This document shows, piece after piece, positions 30,830 to 43,783 of a DNA stretch of 64,000 nucleotides (within the stretch, counting starts at the first letter, position 1; every line of letters starts with the position of its first letter). Both the position numbers and the translations under genes were made by a program. The notes beneath the pieces were generated by a model. That model was not told the DNA's origin, ran no database searches, and saw only the letters and a list, made by a program, of their open reading frames with translations. Source of the stretch: Adiantum capillus-veneris (lineage: Eukaryota > Streptophyta > Polypodiopsida > Polypodiales > Pteridaceae); the NCBI GenBank assembly GCA_014529385.2, contig CM043953.1, forward strand, positions 62,187,872 through 62,251,871, given 5' to 3'.

Positions 30830-33800
30830 TGTGAGACCTATGAGACCACACTCAAAGTTGCTACCTGGAATTGTAATGGATCTATGCGTCTTGGTGTGGG
30901 TGCTTTTGAGGAGCGTTTTACTGGGCGAGACATCATCTTCTACTCTGAGACACATCACGCCCCTGGGAAGTCTATGCCTCACATTGCTGGATACAGATGG
31001 GAGACAGTTTGCAGACAAGAGACACGATCAGAGCACAGAGGGCGGGGCTCAGGAGGAGTGGCAGTGTTATTCAGGCAGGAATTGCAGCCATTGATACATA
31101 TAGCTCATAGGGATGCGCAAACTAGGTACATGTGAGTGAGATTGAGAGCGGAGATTGGTAGATATCTTTACATTGCCATTTGCTACTTTCCCCCGAGTAC
31201 GTCAGTATATGCACCACCCAAAGGACAATCCCCCTTCTCTATTTTGGATGATGACATACGGGAATTCTCTAGAGATGGCGACATTATCATCCTAGGGGAC
31301 TTCAATGCTAGGATTGCCCATCATCAAAAGGTATTTTATGATACTTCAGAGGAGATGCTGAGAGAGCTGGATATTGCTGAGACGAGGCCTATCTAGAATA
31401 TCACAGGATGGGGGACATACTGAGTATGGACGACACTTGATAGACATGGGGACTGCACATGGATTGGCCATCTTGAATGGCCTACAAAGATTTCCCGATG
31501 CGAGAGGCTTCACATGCTTTCCACACAGACATGGAGCCAGCATGGTAGATTATGTCATCGCAGAGCCGAGCCTCATATCTAGTATACAAGGTCTCACAAT
31601 TGGGCCTAGACCTGTTGGGGTGGCAGTGGATCATGTTATTCTGTCGTTGACCATCTCTTTCCAATTCAATGTAGCACACATTCCACGGGTAGCAGACCCT
31701 ACTCGCTACACCTTCACGCGGGAGACGGATTCTGTAAACATTGACAAGATTTACAAGCGCATATCCATTAGGAGTCGGGGCGACCTCTGGAGGAGCTTAC
31801 TACCATACTGACACAGACATTACATGATGCAGCAGCAGAGGCATACCCACACACACAGCCTGAGCAGAGACGTCGTTCTTGGAGCATGCCTCAAAACAAC
31901 TGGTATGATGAGGAATGCCGTCAGCCTCGAGCTAGACTTCAAAGGGAAGTGCTTTTGGGGGACATCACACACAGACAATCACAGATTGACTTCCGACGCC
32001 TAGTGCGGCGGAAGAAGAGGGCATTTTTGGCTCGACTAGAGCAGGATCTATACGACCTAGACTCGCGTGAGGCATGGAGGCTCTTTCATGAGCAGTCTCC
32101 TCCCCCGGCTACTACCTCTACAGAGACATGGGGTCAATACGCATCATCTTTGTACACAGTTTCTGGACAACAGCCCCTTCCCGACCCCCCCCGATCCATG
32201 CCCCCACACATGTGCCTTTTTCACCGTTGAGATGGTGAAGAAGGCCATTGACAGGATGAGGACTGGGAGAGCATATGATCATGATGGCTTAGTGGCTGAG
32301 CATTTCATGCATGCCAAAGATCTACTAGCAGAGCTTCTAGCAGTTTCTTAACGGTGCCATGTGTGAGGGCTTGCCAGATACTTGGATCCTGTCTACGATC
32401 GCACCTATCTTCAAGTCAGGAGACCCTATGGAGCCTGGAAAATATTGCAGTATCATGATTGGACACACATTGGCACGGTTGTACGCATCCATTCTTGAGC
32501 AGCAGCTGAGTAGATGGGCAAAGAGGGAGGGAATGAGTGCTGTTAGGCAAGCAGGGTTCAGGAGAGGTTTTTCTACTCTTGAGCATATTTTGACTCTTGG
32601 GGCCATCATCGAGGAAGGCAAATCCCGTGGGAGACAGATCTATTGTAGCTTTGTGGACTTCCGCAAAGCATTTGACACCATACCCAGAGCTAGATTGATG
32701 TGCAGATTACAGGAGATGGAAGTACCCACAGAGCTCCTTTGAGGGATCATGGCACTGTAAAGATCAGTAGTAGGGCATGTACGCACCTTAGAGGGACCAG
32801 TTCACTCCACTATTGGGGTGAAGCAGGGATGCCCGCTCTCTCCTATTCTATTTGGTATGTATGTTGATGAGGTGTCTGACTACATTGAGAGATATGGTGA
32901 TAGAGGTGCACTGCTGGCAGGGACTTGGATTCTGCTATTGTTATATGCTGATGATACTGTGTTGATCTCCGACTCTCCGGAGGGGATGCAACATCACTTG
33001 CATGCTTTGCATGGGTTTGCCCATGAGAGTGGCTTGTCTGTCAACCTTGGTAAAACCAAGGTCATGGTATTTAATACCACCCCACAATGGATCAGGAGGT
33101 CAGCGCCCGCATTCACATATGGCCAGGAGACAATGGAATATACAGATGCTTACACTTACGTTAGAGTGGTTTTTAGTGGACCAGCATTTTCATTGAGGAG
33201 AGTTGCAAAGACTAGATTGACCAGAGCCCATTCAGCATTGGGGAAACTGGAGAGGATGTGTTCACAGGTTCAGTTTCAAGAGCCTCGGACGGAGCTCTCG
33301 TTCTTTGACACTTTGGTGGCTTCTGTATTGCTCTATGGAGCTGAGATATGGGGGCCTTCATTGGATCCTCACAGGAGAACAGGTCATACCGATGAATGGG
33401 GGGGGCATGGACAAGCCTCTAGTCTCTATGATCTCGCGACTCATTAGAGCCAAGGCTTCAGTACCACGTGCCATTATCCGAGCAGAGCTAGCTGCCCCCC
33501 CACTAGTAGTTCAGGCGCTCACAAGATGTGTTTCCCTGCTGCACCGCTTGTGGGAACTTCCCAGAGACAGATACGCCCACCTTGCACTTGAGTCCTCCCG
33601 ACAATTAGCCTGGCAAGGAGACACATCATGTTGGTATGGGGAGATGACATGTCCTCTCTTGACGTCATGGTTCCAGGCACATGGATTGAGCATATAGACA
33701 GATTGCCCCCCTTCCAGTACTCACTGGATGCACCCTCTCTCACTCTTACACATTCCGAGACCACCAGGCTCATCCGCCAGGACCTGATTCAGCTAGACAC

Positions 33801-34524
33801 CAGGAGGACATGGGTACAGCCAGCATAGGAGCTGCGCACGTAGATGGCTTTCTACAGGGAGCATCTTCTCCAACTTATGGAGGACGGTTTTGTGACGAGG
33901 CCCAGATACATGGACACCCACCTGTCTCATGGGATATGGTGTGCCATTGGCTAGATATGCACATCCTCACACCAGCTGCAGATCGAGACTGGGAGATACA
34001 GCGGAGTGCCAGCAGAGGCCAAGATATGCACCCTGTGTGACATCGAGCCTGAGAGAGAGATATACTACACATGCCACTACCCCGTCTACTACGAGATACG
34101 AGGCCACTTCCACTACTTGTTCAGAGAGGGCTTTGGACCACTCTCCAGAGTCATGAGGTACGAGGATGAGAGATGCATGGGTTTGTTCCTGCTCGAGTTG
34201 TGCAAACACAAAGAGCCTCATGAGAGGAGAGGCTAGCCAGTCTCAGAGACACATCACAGACTTCTTTAGAACGACACCGGACACCCAAGGGAGCTACTAC
34301 CACAGCAAATTCTGTCGCCTCACACCAGAGGCACATTGATCGATCGAGCGACTGAGCTAGAGAGATCCAGACGCCCACGACTGCGAAGGACTACACAGCA
34401 TCGACGGAGGCTACATCAGAGAACTCGGATCACTCTGGCCCGACATGCACGACGCCCGGTTAGACTACTGTCCATGGAGGAGATTGATGAGATCCGCCAA
34501 CGATCGATGCTGGATTTCTTGTGA
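30827..34524 (+). pseudogene. LINE ORF2: endonuclease, reverse transcriptase, C-terminal knuckle
   Basis: About 1,230 codons. The endonuclease is recognised by WNCNGS (Asn), FYSETH (Glu), RGRGSGGVAVLF, YIAICYFPPS, GDFNAR (Asp/Asn), DYVIA and VDH. The linker has the MPQNNWYDEEC motif. RT shows STIAPIFKSGDP, FVDFRKAFDTIPRARL (about 32650), KQGCPLSPILFGMYVDEVS (about 32820) and YADD at 32943-32954. The knuckle CTLCDIEPEREIYYTCH is near 34026 and the Arg-rich tail ends DEIRQRSMLDFL. Damage includes TGA at 31133-31135 and frameshifts near 31370, 31800, 32200, 32345 and 33420. ORF2 would nick DNA and reverse-transcribe the element's RNA at the nick. Confidence 0.9.
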
Positions 34525-34626
34525 CTTCTGATTTAGTTATCCAAGCTAGCTGCTTCGTTCACACGTACCAATTTAGGATCCCATAGTAGTTTTATTTTAT
34601 CATTTTATCATTTTGTCATTTCACTA

Positions 34627-35264
34627 GGAGATACGAGGCGCTTCCATTCCTTGTTCAGAAAGGGCTTTGGACCATTCTCTAGAGTCATGCGGTAGGAGGA
34701 TCAGAGATGCCTGGCTTTGGTTTTGCTCGAGCTGTGCAGACACAGAGAGAGCCTGATGAGAGGAGAGACTGGCCAGTCTCAGAGACAAATCAAAGAATTC
34801 TTTAGAGCTGCCACCACTAGACACCCAGAGGAGTTACTACCACAGCAGAGCTCGTTGCCTTACACCAGAGGCACACTTATCGACCGAGTGATTGAGCTGG
34901 GGAGATCTAGACGCACACGACTGCGAAGGACTAGACAGCATCGATGGAGGCTGCATCAGAGGATACGGATCACTTTGGCTCGACATGCACGACACCCGGC
35001 CAGACTACTGACCATGGAGGAGATTGATGAGATCCGCCAGCCACCGATGCTGGATCTCCTATGATCTAGCTATCCCAGCTAGCTGTTTATCTGCTTAGTT
35101 CACACCTAACAGTTTAGGATTCCATCGTATTTTATTTTGTCATTTTGTCATTCTATCACTCTTGTTACTCTGACTTTGTATCAGATCCACCACATTGTCA
35201 CTTTCTGGTCTCATAGGTCACTTTGGCCTTTTGAAGACGTTAATATAACATTTCATTTCATTTC
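34627..35264 (+). pseudogene. 5'-truncated LINE 3' end with complete tail
   Basis: It starts at YEIRGRFHSLFRKGFGP, a second copy of sequence already present from about 34095, and ends with the full 3' tail (GGTCTCATAGGTCACTTTGGCC, GAAGACGTTAATATAAC, CATTTCATTTCATTTC). The basic C-terminal motif GTLIDRVIELGRSRRTRLRR is open from 34717 to 35064. Confidence 0.85.

Positions 35265-35334
<70 letters not shown>
35265..35334. repeat. (CT)n microsatellite at LINE junction
   Basis: About 70 bp with one interruption. It joins the tail of the copy at 34627-35264 to the start of the next one. Confidence 0.95.
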
Positions 35335-36622
<1,288 letters not shown>

Positions 36623-36829
36623 CCTGCCCCTCGTCCCGCGCTGCACCTGCTGCTCCCCTGCTCGCGCTCTCTCTGGTTGCCTCTGCGCCCCCGCTCTCTC
36701 TCTCCCCCCCCCCCCGGTCCCTGCCCCCGCCCTCTGCTCTCCCACTGCCCCTGCACGCGGCGGCCTCTGCTCTCTCTCGTGCTCTACCTAACCCAGCCTA
36801 ACCTAGCGCGCAGAGAGAGAAAGAAGGAA

Positions 36830-36866
<37 letters not shown>
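36830..36866. repeat. Poly-G homopolymer, 37 bp
   Basis: Uninterrupted G run in the LINE 5' UTR. Confidence 0.95.
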
Positions 36867-36867
<1 letters not shown>

Positions 36868-37129
36868 GGGTAGCGTTTAGAGAGAAAGAGGGGGGAAAAA
36901 GGGGCTAGAGCGAGAAAGAGGGGAAAAAATGGCGTAGAGGGAGAAAGAGGGAAGAAATTGCGTAGAGAGAGAAAGAGAGGAAAATGTTGCATTGAGAGAG
37001 AGCGAGAGGGCAGAGCGTAGAGAGAGATGAGAAGCATAGAGAGAGAAAATTTGCGAGCGTAGAGAGAGATAGAGGGGTTTCAAAAATATATAAAAAAATT
37101 GTGCACGTAGAGACAGAATGACTAGCCGC

Positions 37130-37180
<51 letters not shown>
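36867..37180 (+). repeat. AG-rich imperfect repeat in LINE 5' UTR
   Basis: Variants of GCGTAGAGAGAGAAAGAGG recur about every 20-40 bp and end in a pure (AG)n run at about 37131-37178. The tract is purine-only over long stretches. It could act as a promoter or be a decayed microsatellite. Confidence 0.7.
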
Positions 37181-37182
<2 letters not shown>

Positions 37183-37237
37183 ACTTGTGTCTCTCCTTTT
37201 CACTCCTGTATCGCTCTCTTGTGGCGGCATTCCGACC

Positions 37238-38124
37238 ATGAGGAAGCTGAATGGCAAAGATGACCCAGTGGAGGATGCCATCCCGAAAATGGGAAGAAAA
37301 GCTCAGCGAGTCCATCCGCATGATCAATAGCCACCTCCTAGGTACTACCAATATACTCGACGTGCACGTGGCAGCACATGAAAGCACAATACATACACTT
37401 GAGGATCGCGTGAAGGCACAAGATGGGGAAATCGCACTACTCAAGAAAGAGCTTGCAAAGGTGCAATCGCAGAATGTCCTCGAGAGGGAGAGCTTCAACC
37501 CTCGGTAATTGAAGAGTTTAACACGATTAAGGAACAAGTGTGGGCCATCAAAGAAGGTGGGGAGCAACAAAAAGAAATGACGACCTCATGGGTAGATGTC
37601 ATCACAAAGACCCAACAAAAAGCAAAAAAGGCCGAAAAATGGATTGAGATTGTCAAGAAAGGGAAAGGCAAGGCAATAACCCCCACCCCCACACCAACCA
37701 TCATCAACTTGACACTGGAAGATGAGCAAAGGAGACGTGTGCGGGCCTTACACGTAAGGATATGTGGCCTCAAAGACCAAGATAACGTGGATGAAGAGGT
37801 GAAAGAACTCATGACTCTGGTGGGGGTCAATGAGCAGACGCATACGAGGGGCTGGAGAGTGGGCACCAAGAAAAGCGGGAGCAACGGAGAAACCTCGAAA
37901 GAAAGGGTACTCATTCTCCGCTTCCCCTCCATGGAAGCGAAGGACTTCCTGAAGAAGAGACCGACTGTAAAGACGATTCTCATCTTTCTTGGAGATGACC
38001 TCACCCTCTCGCAGTTGCTCATACGCAAGAAGTAATGCCGGAAATTAGAGCAACAAGGGAGAAAGGGAAGATTGCTTTTTACAGGGATGGAAGGGTGGTG
38101 ATATTGGAGCGACGCTCTACATGA
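37238..38124 (+). pseudogene. LINE ORF1 protein
   Basis: It begins MRKLNGKDDPVEDAI. Frameshifts occur near 37290, 37500 and 38025, but the domain order is clear: coiled coil (HVAAHESTIHTLEDRVKAQD), linker (TTSWVDVITKTQQKAKKAEK), RRM-like (LHVRICGLKDQDNVDEE, ERVLILRFPSMEAK) and C-terminal domain (FLGDDLTLSQL, GKIAFYRDGRVVILERRST). It ends at TGA 38122-38124, followed by CGG and the in-frame endonuclease. Confidence 0.85.
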
Positions 38125-41034
38125 CGGTGCGAGACCTATGGGATCACACTAAAGATGGCAACGTGGAATTGTAATGGGTCACTCCGTCCTGATGTAGGTG
38201 CCTTTGAGGATAGTTTCACAAGGAGAGACGTCATTTTCTACTCTGAGATGCATCAAGCCCCTTGGCAATCCATGCCATAAGTGAGCGGATATAAATGGGA
38301 GACAACCTGCAGACTGGAGACCACATTGAAACATCGAGGACGGAGCTCAAGGGGAGTGGCAGTTCTATTCAAGGAGGAGTTGCATCCATTGATATATATA
38401 GTGCGCAAGGATGAACAGGCTAGGTACATGTGGGTGAGGCTCAGGGTAGAGACGGGTAAATACCTCTACATTGCTATTTGTTACTTTCCTTCTAGTACGT
38501 CAGTATATGCATCACCTAGAGGATAGTCCCCCTTTGCTATTCTGGATAATGACATATGGGAGTTTTCCAAGGATGGTGGCATTATCATACTAGGTAGGGG
38601 ACTTCAATGCTAGGACTGCCCATCACCAGACAATATTTTATGATATTTATGAGGAGATGCTTAGGGAGCTAGACGTTACAGATATGGGCCTATCCACATT
38701 ATCACAAGATGAGGAATACACTGAATATGGCAGATACTTGATAGATATGGGAGCTGCACATAGATTGGCCATTTTGAATGGCCTACAAAGATTTTCGACA
38801 GCTAGAGGATTTACTTGCTTTCCACACCGACATGGTGCCACCACAGTGCATTATGTTATGGCCCAGCTAGATCTCATTCCATTCTTTCAAGATTTCATGG
38901 TGGACACTAGGCCAATTGGAGTAGCAGTTGATCATGCTATCTTGTCATTCACCCTGACGTTTCAGTTGAGCACAGCTCCATTAGGAGAGGTCCCTACACA
39001 CATCCGGTATACCTTCATGAGGGAGACGGACTCTGTGTATATGGATGAGATATACAAGAAGCTATGCACCCAGGAGCCACGACGGCCACTAGATGAACTC
39101 ACTCAAATACTCACAGAGACGCTCCATGATGCACCATCAAAAGCACACCCCCACAGTCAGCCTACACAGAGACGATCTAGGAAAATGCCCCAGAACAGTT
39201 GGTATGATGAGGAGTGTAGAGAGATGAGGATCAAGTTACAGAGGGAAGTGCTCATGGGTATTACCACACATAGACAGTCACGGATTATATTTCACCGCCT
39301 AGTGCAACAAAAGAAAAGCGCTTATTTATCCCAGCTAGAGCAAGATCTGTATCAGTTATTATAAGTCAAGACTCAAGCGAAGCATGGACGCTATTCCACG
39401 AACATTCACCACCACGAGCGGTCACCTCCATTGAGACATGGGGGGAATATGCCACCTCTCTCTACACAGCATCAAGACAACCACCCGGAGAAATGCCCGG
39501 AGAAATGTTCTTTCTTTACTGCCGAAAGGGTAAGGAAAGCTATTGACAGGATGAAGACAAGGAGAGCACACGATCATAATGGTCTGGTAGCAGAGCACTT
39601 CATCCATGCCAGAGATATGCTTGCACAGCTCCTGGCTATGATGTTTAATCGAGCCATGTATGAAGGCTTCCCTGAGACTTGGAGTATGTCCACGATTGTG
39701 CCTATTTTCAAGTCAGGAGGTCCCATGATTCCTGGGAATTATTGCGCCATCATGGTTAGTCACACATTAGCTAGGCTGTATGCATCCATTCTTGAACAGG
39801 AGCTGAGTAGATGGGCAGAGCGAGAGGGCATAAGAGCACGAGGGCAAGCAGGTTTCAGGAGAGGTTTCTCCACTCTTGACCAAATTCTGACACTCAAAAC
39901 TATTATTGAGGAGGGTAGACACCATGGCAAGAGGATCTATTGTAGCTTTGTGGATTTCCACAAAGCTTTTGACACAGTGCAGAGAGCCAGACTTATACGC
40001 AGATTATAGGACATGGATGTGCCTAGAGAGCTGATTTGGGGGATTCTGGCTCTATACAAGACAGTGATGGGGCGGGTACGCACCACTGAGGGAATGTCTG
40101 ACATGGTCCTCTCCACTATTCGAATCAAGCAGCGATGCCCCCTATCCTAGACTCTTTTTGGGATGTATGTGGATGAGTTTTCGGACTATGTAGAGCGTCA
40201 GGGGGACAAGGGGGCTCAGCTAGCAGGGACATGGATTCCGCTATTACTATATGCCGATGATATTGTGCTGATTTCTGACTCTCCAAAGGGGATGCAACGT
40301 CATTTGGATGCTCTACATACATTTGCTCGTGACAGTGGATTGTCTGCCAATCTGGGGAAAACCAAAATTATGTTGTTCAACACCACACCACAGTGGGTCA
40401 AGAGGTCGGCACCCACATTTATGTATGGCCAGGAGACTGTAGAGTACACAGAGCATATACTTATCTTGGGGTAGTCTTCAGTGGACCGGTGTTTTCACTA
40501 AGGAGAGCATCAAAGACTAGACTGATGAGAGCATATGCAACTTTGGGAGGACTGGAGAGGATGTGTTCGCAGGTTCAGTTTCAGGAGCCGCGAACAAAGC
40601 TTTGGCTTTTTGACACTCTAGTGACTCCAGCTATGCTCTATGGAGTTCAAGTATGGGGACTGTCACAAGACGGGCACCACGTGCCAATAGAAAAGAACAG
40701 ATTGAACAGACTTTTAGCACTTCAATAACAACTGAATTGAAATAGAGAGACGACACGCGAACGGAGTGGCAGAATTCCACCCCAGAGAATATTGGCCCCA
40801 AACCTTGGCGCCTCTTTCGGTATTTCTTTATATTGCATCAACACAGTACAAGCCGATACCCAGACTCTGCACCTTCTCCAAGAAGCATGCCAGAGAAAGA
40901 GCCCTAGCCTCATATTTAAAGGCCCTTGGCCTGAAAAGCAGTCACAGTAAAAAGCCTTTAAAACTTAAAAGCTTCTAGTCCAAAAAGCAATGCCAAAAGC
41001 TGCCAGCGTAATTTACAGAAATCCGTATGACCTG

Positions 41035-41124
41035 CCACGTCATCAACCAATGCAAAACGCAGAAATCCGTACGGCTTGCCACGTCATCATGCCAACGCAA
41101 TTTTCAGAAATCTACCACGTCATC
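41035..41124 (-). promoter_or_regulatory. Three CCACGTCATC motifs in the LTR
   Basis: CCACGTCATC occurs at about 41035-41044, 41079-41088 and 41115-41124, and two intact copies remain in the other LTR. ACGT-core motifs are typical plant bZIP binding sites. A TTTAAATATG box lies about 115 bp downstream in the element's direction (40920-40911). An enhancer and TATA arrangement is plausible but inferred. Confidence 0.4.
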
Positions 41125-41796
41125 AGTTTTTGTGTGTGTGCGGGTCCTGTTTTATTTTAATCCTTTGTGTCACTTGGGGCCCCATCGAACGGCGTCCAGT
41201 AAGTTGGTAGGATTTCTTCTTTTGTTACTTGTTCTTTTTAGGGTTTAGGCCCCTCGGTCGACATCTGCAAGGTGGCTCCATTCTTTAGGCTTTGACACGT
41301 CAGCATTTTGTTTCATCTCCCCTTCTTGAAAGAGAGTAATCGTCCGCGATTACAGCATATCTGCAAAACACTCAAGTTAGCTAAAAAATTTCCGAGGGAC
41401 AATCAATTTGCTCTTTTTATTAAGGAGTTAGCTTCTCCTTTTGCTCTTTTGATCAAGGAGTTAGCTTCTCCTTTCGTCCAGATCGGAAGTCTTGATATTC
41501 CGGCGTAGTAAAATTAGCGATCACACCCAGACCGTACTGATCTTCCACGGGTGTCTTGATACACTAAAATTACAGACCCATGCAATCTCATCCAATTAGG
41601 AATATTCAGTAGTTGACACATCACAATGCAACACAAATGCTCACATATGCATGTTACAAGACACAACAAACAGCGCCGCTGAGCACTCCCCCAAGACAAA
41701 CGGTCTACGGTATGAAGCTACTCAACGACTACCTCGTCACTCCCCCCGCAAATAACCTATAAAGGTCCGGGCCATGAGCTCAGAGGACTGTACAAC

Positions 41797-41950
41797 CAAA
41801 CGCTCCTCAGACCGCAGTCTGCGTCACTTGGAGGTTCAAGCATATAACCAAACGCTCCCCAGGCATCGGCCTGCGTCGTTCCAAGGTTTTCAAACATACA
41901 ACGTAACGCTCCCCAAGCATCGGCATGCGTCGTTCCGAAGATCAAACAAT
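41797..41950. repeat. About 55-bp imperfect repeat, three copies
   Basis: Units contain AACGCTCC, CA(G/T)GCATCGGC-like and TGCGTCGTTCC sequence. The repeat lies in the non-coding part of the gag-pro element, and no function is evident. Confidence 0.6.
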
Positions 41951-42127
41951 ACCAAAATAGTATTTGTCACTTCTCCACCCGGGAGTAAAATAACCAATCA
42001 ATGAAACCAGTATTAAAACCAGAGTCAAACATTTCAAATCGGCACCAAGACAGGTTTAAAACAGATAGCATCCATTTCAAACAATACTTTCTCAAACAAT
42101 GTTCAAAAGTATTTAACTAGAAAACAA

Positions 42128-43783
42128 CTATAGAGAACATTCAGGGTTTTGTTCAGACAACCGAACTTTGAGGACAACGGGCTTGCCCTTCTGCATCATG
42201 ATGATGGTTTCGTTCCGGATTTGGAGAGTTGCATCATTCTTGTCGTGCCAGAGCATGCCCAAGAGAACATCGCAATTGCCCAACTTCATAATGTGGAAAT
42301 CGGCTTTTCCATAATAATCTTGTATAGTCAGTGGAAGTGCACCAATGAGCGGTACCACTTTCTGAGTTTGCCCCGTGGCTAGCCCAGCTTCAGTTTCTCC
42401 ACCCTCTGCATCATAATCAAAGTGCATCTGCTTCAAGAATTCTGGATGGATGAAGTTCTCCATAGCTCCGAGGTCAAAGAAAATAAGGGCTTTCAAGCCG
42501 TTGACTTTTCCATAAGCTCTGCATAATTCATTAAAAGTCTCGAGCTGTATACCATAAATATCGGGTACTAGTCCAATAGCAGGTCTAGCCTTCTTGACCA
42601 GAGGTGGCGCCGGGGATCTGTCTGACGTGGGAGCAGAAGGTTGCACTGAGGACGTCGAGGCTCGCTCAGGACATGTATTGAACGTATGCCCTGTTTGGAA
42701 ACATTCGAAACATCGGCCTTCTTGTAACAAGGCGTCTCGTTGACGTTGTGTCAGACGAGGCCGTTGAGGTTGGTTTTCACGGAATTCCCGAGAATTTGTT
42801 TGTTGTTGCCAGGAGTTCTGGTTAGTGGCCGGAGGTTCTTCTGTGGTAAACTCTAACTTTCCTTTCATGAGCTTGTAGCCGACCGCGGCATGGTCCATAA
42901 GCTCTTGCATGGTAGAGACTTGCTTGGAGAGACAATATTCCTACAATGGTGATGATAGTCCAATGGTGTAGCGCTCACGCTGGTCCTCCAAGGGAATGAA
43001 CTTAAAGAAGAACACCAGAAGGTACACGTCGAGAAACCTTTGGTTATAGTCGTCCATGGTTTCAGTGGCAAGCATTTTCAAGTTGCCCCACTCTGCCAAA
43101 ATCTGGACTTCAGACATCGAAGTCATGTAACTACGTGCAAAACCTGTCTTGAAAGCTTGCCAGGTGCTTGGAGCATGCGGTTGTGTCGCGATTGAAATCC
43201 ACCATTGCATAGCATTATTTCTAAGAAATCCCGCTACTCGAGAAATCTTGGATTCTTCTGTATAGTTCCCTAAAGCATAGATATTGTCAAATTGATGTAG
43301 GAACTGCAATGCTTTCTTGCGATCTTTCACCCCGGAAAAAGTGAAAAATTTGACCTATTGTGCCGCCATCTTTGAAATCTTTGGGTTGGTTAGGCGCATA
43401 TCCCGGGTATGGATAATAAGGGTATCCATATGGGCTCCAACCATTGTAGCCTGGTGGCGGTGGTGGTGGTGGTGATGGAGGTGGGGGGCAATGGCGGTGG
43501 CACAGGCGGTTGCACAGGATCAGGGTCAGATGGCTGCACCATATTCGTGAAAGGCTCCCCTGATCGGAACAGACGGCTGAGAAGCTTGCCGGTTGGAAGC
43601 TCTCGTACTTTCTGGTGCCGGAGGAGGAGGTACCACCTGGGGCATCAGAGGGGGTAACATGTAACTCAAAAATTGTTGAAAACTTTGCAGCATTGGAAGA
43701 TTCTGTTGAGGATGTCGCGAAAGAATGTCGTGGAGTTCGTTGAGCAGAAACTGCAAATATTCTGCTGAATCCATGAATTCCAA
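42128..43783 (-). pseudogene. gag and protease-like ORF of the 4-kb element
   Basis: The N-terminus MEFMDSAEYLQFLLNELHDI starts at 43783. A frameshifted low-complexity Pro/Thr stretch follows. The gag domain (43330-42941) has FLHQFDNIYALGNYTEESKI and AMQWWISIATQPHAPSTWQAF. A TAG follows GLSSPL. The second frame (42910-42128) has the knuckle CFECFQTGHTFNTC and a protease-like FFDLGAMENFIHPEFL in which the usual D-S/T-G is DLG, then LLGMLWHD. It ends at TAG 42128 with no RT. Confidence 0.85.

Larger units (their letters stand above)
28585..34626 (+). mobile_element. Near-full-length LINE
   Basis: It has a CT-rich start and 5' UTR (28585-29938, itself split by another L1 insertion), ORF1 (29939-30826), ORF2 (30827-34524) and about 100 bp of 3' UTR. 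Its own 3' tail is missing because a second, truncated C-terminal copy starts at 34627. Without the 768-bp insertion and its duplicated target the element is about 5.3 kb. Confidence 0.85.
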
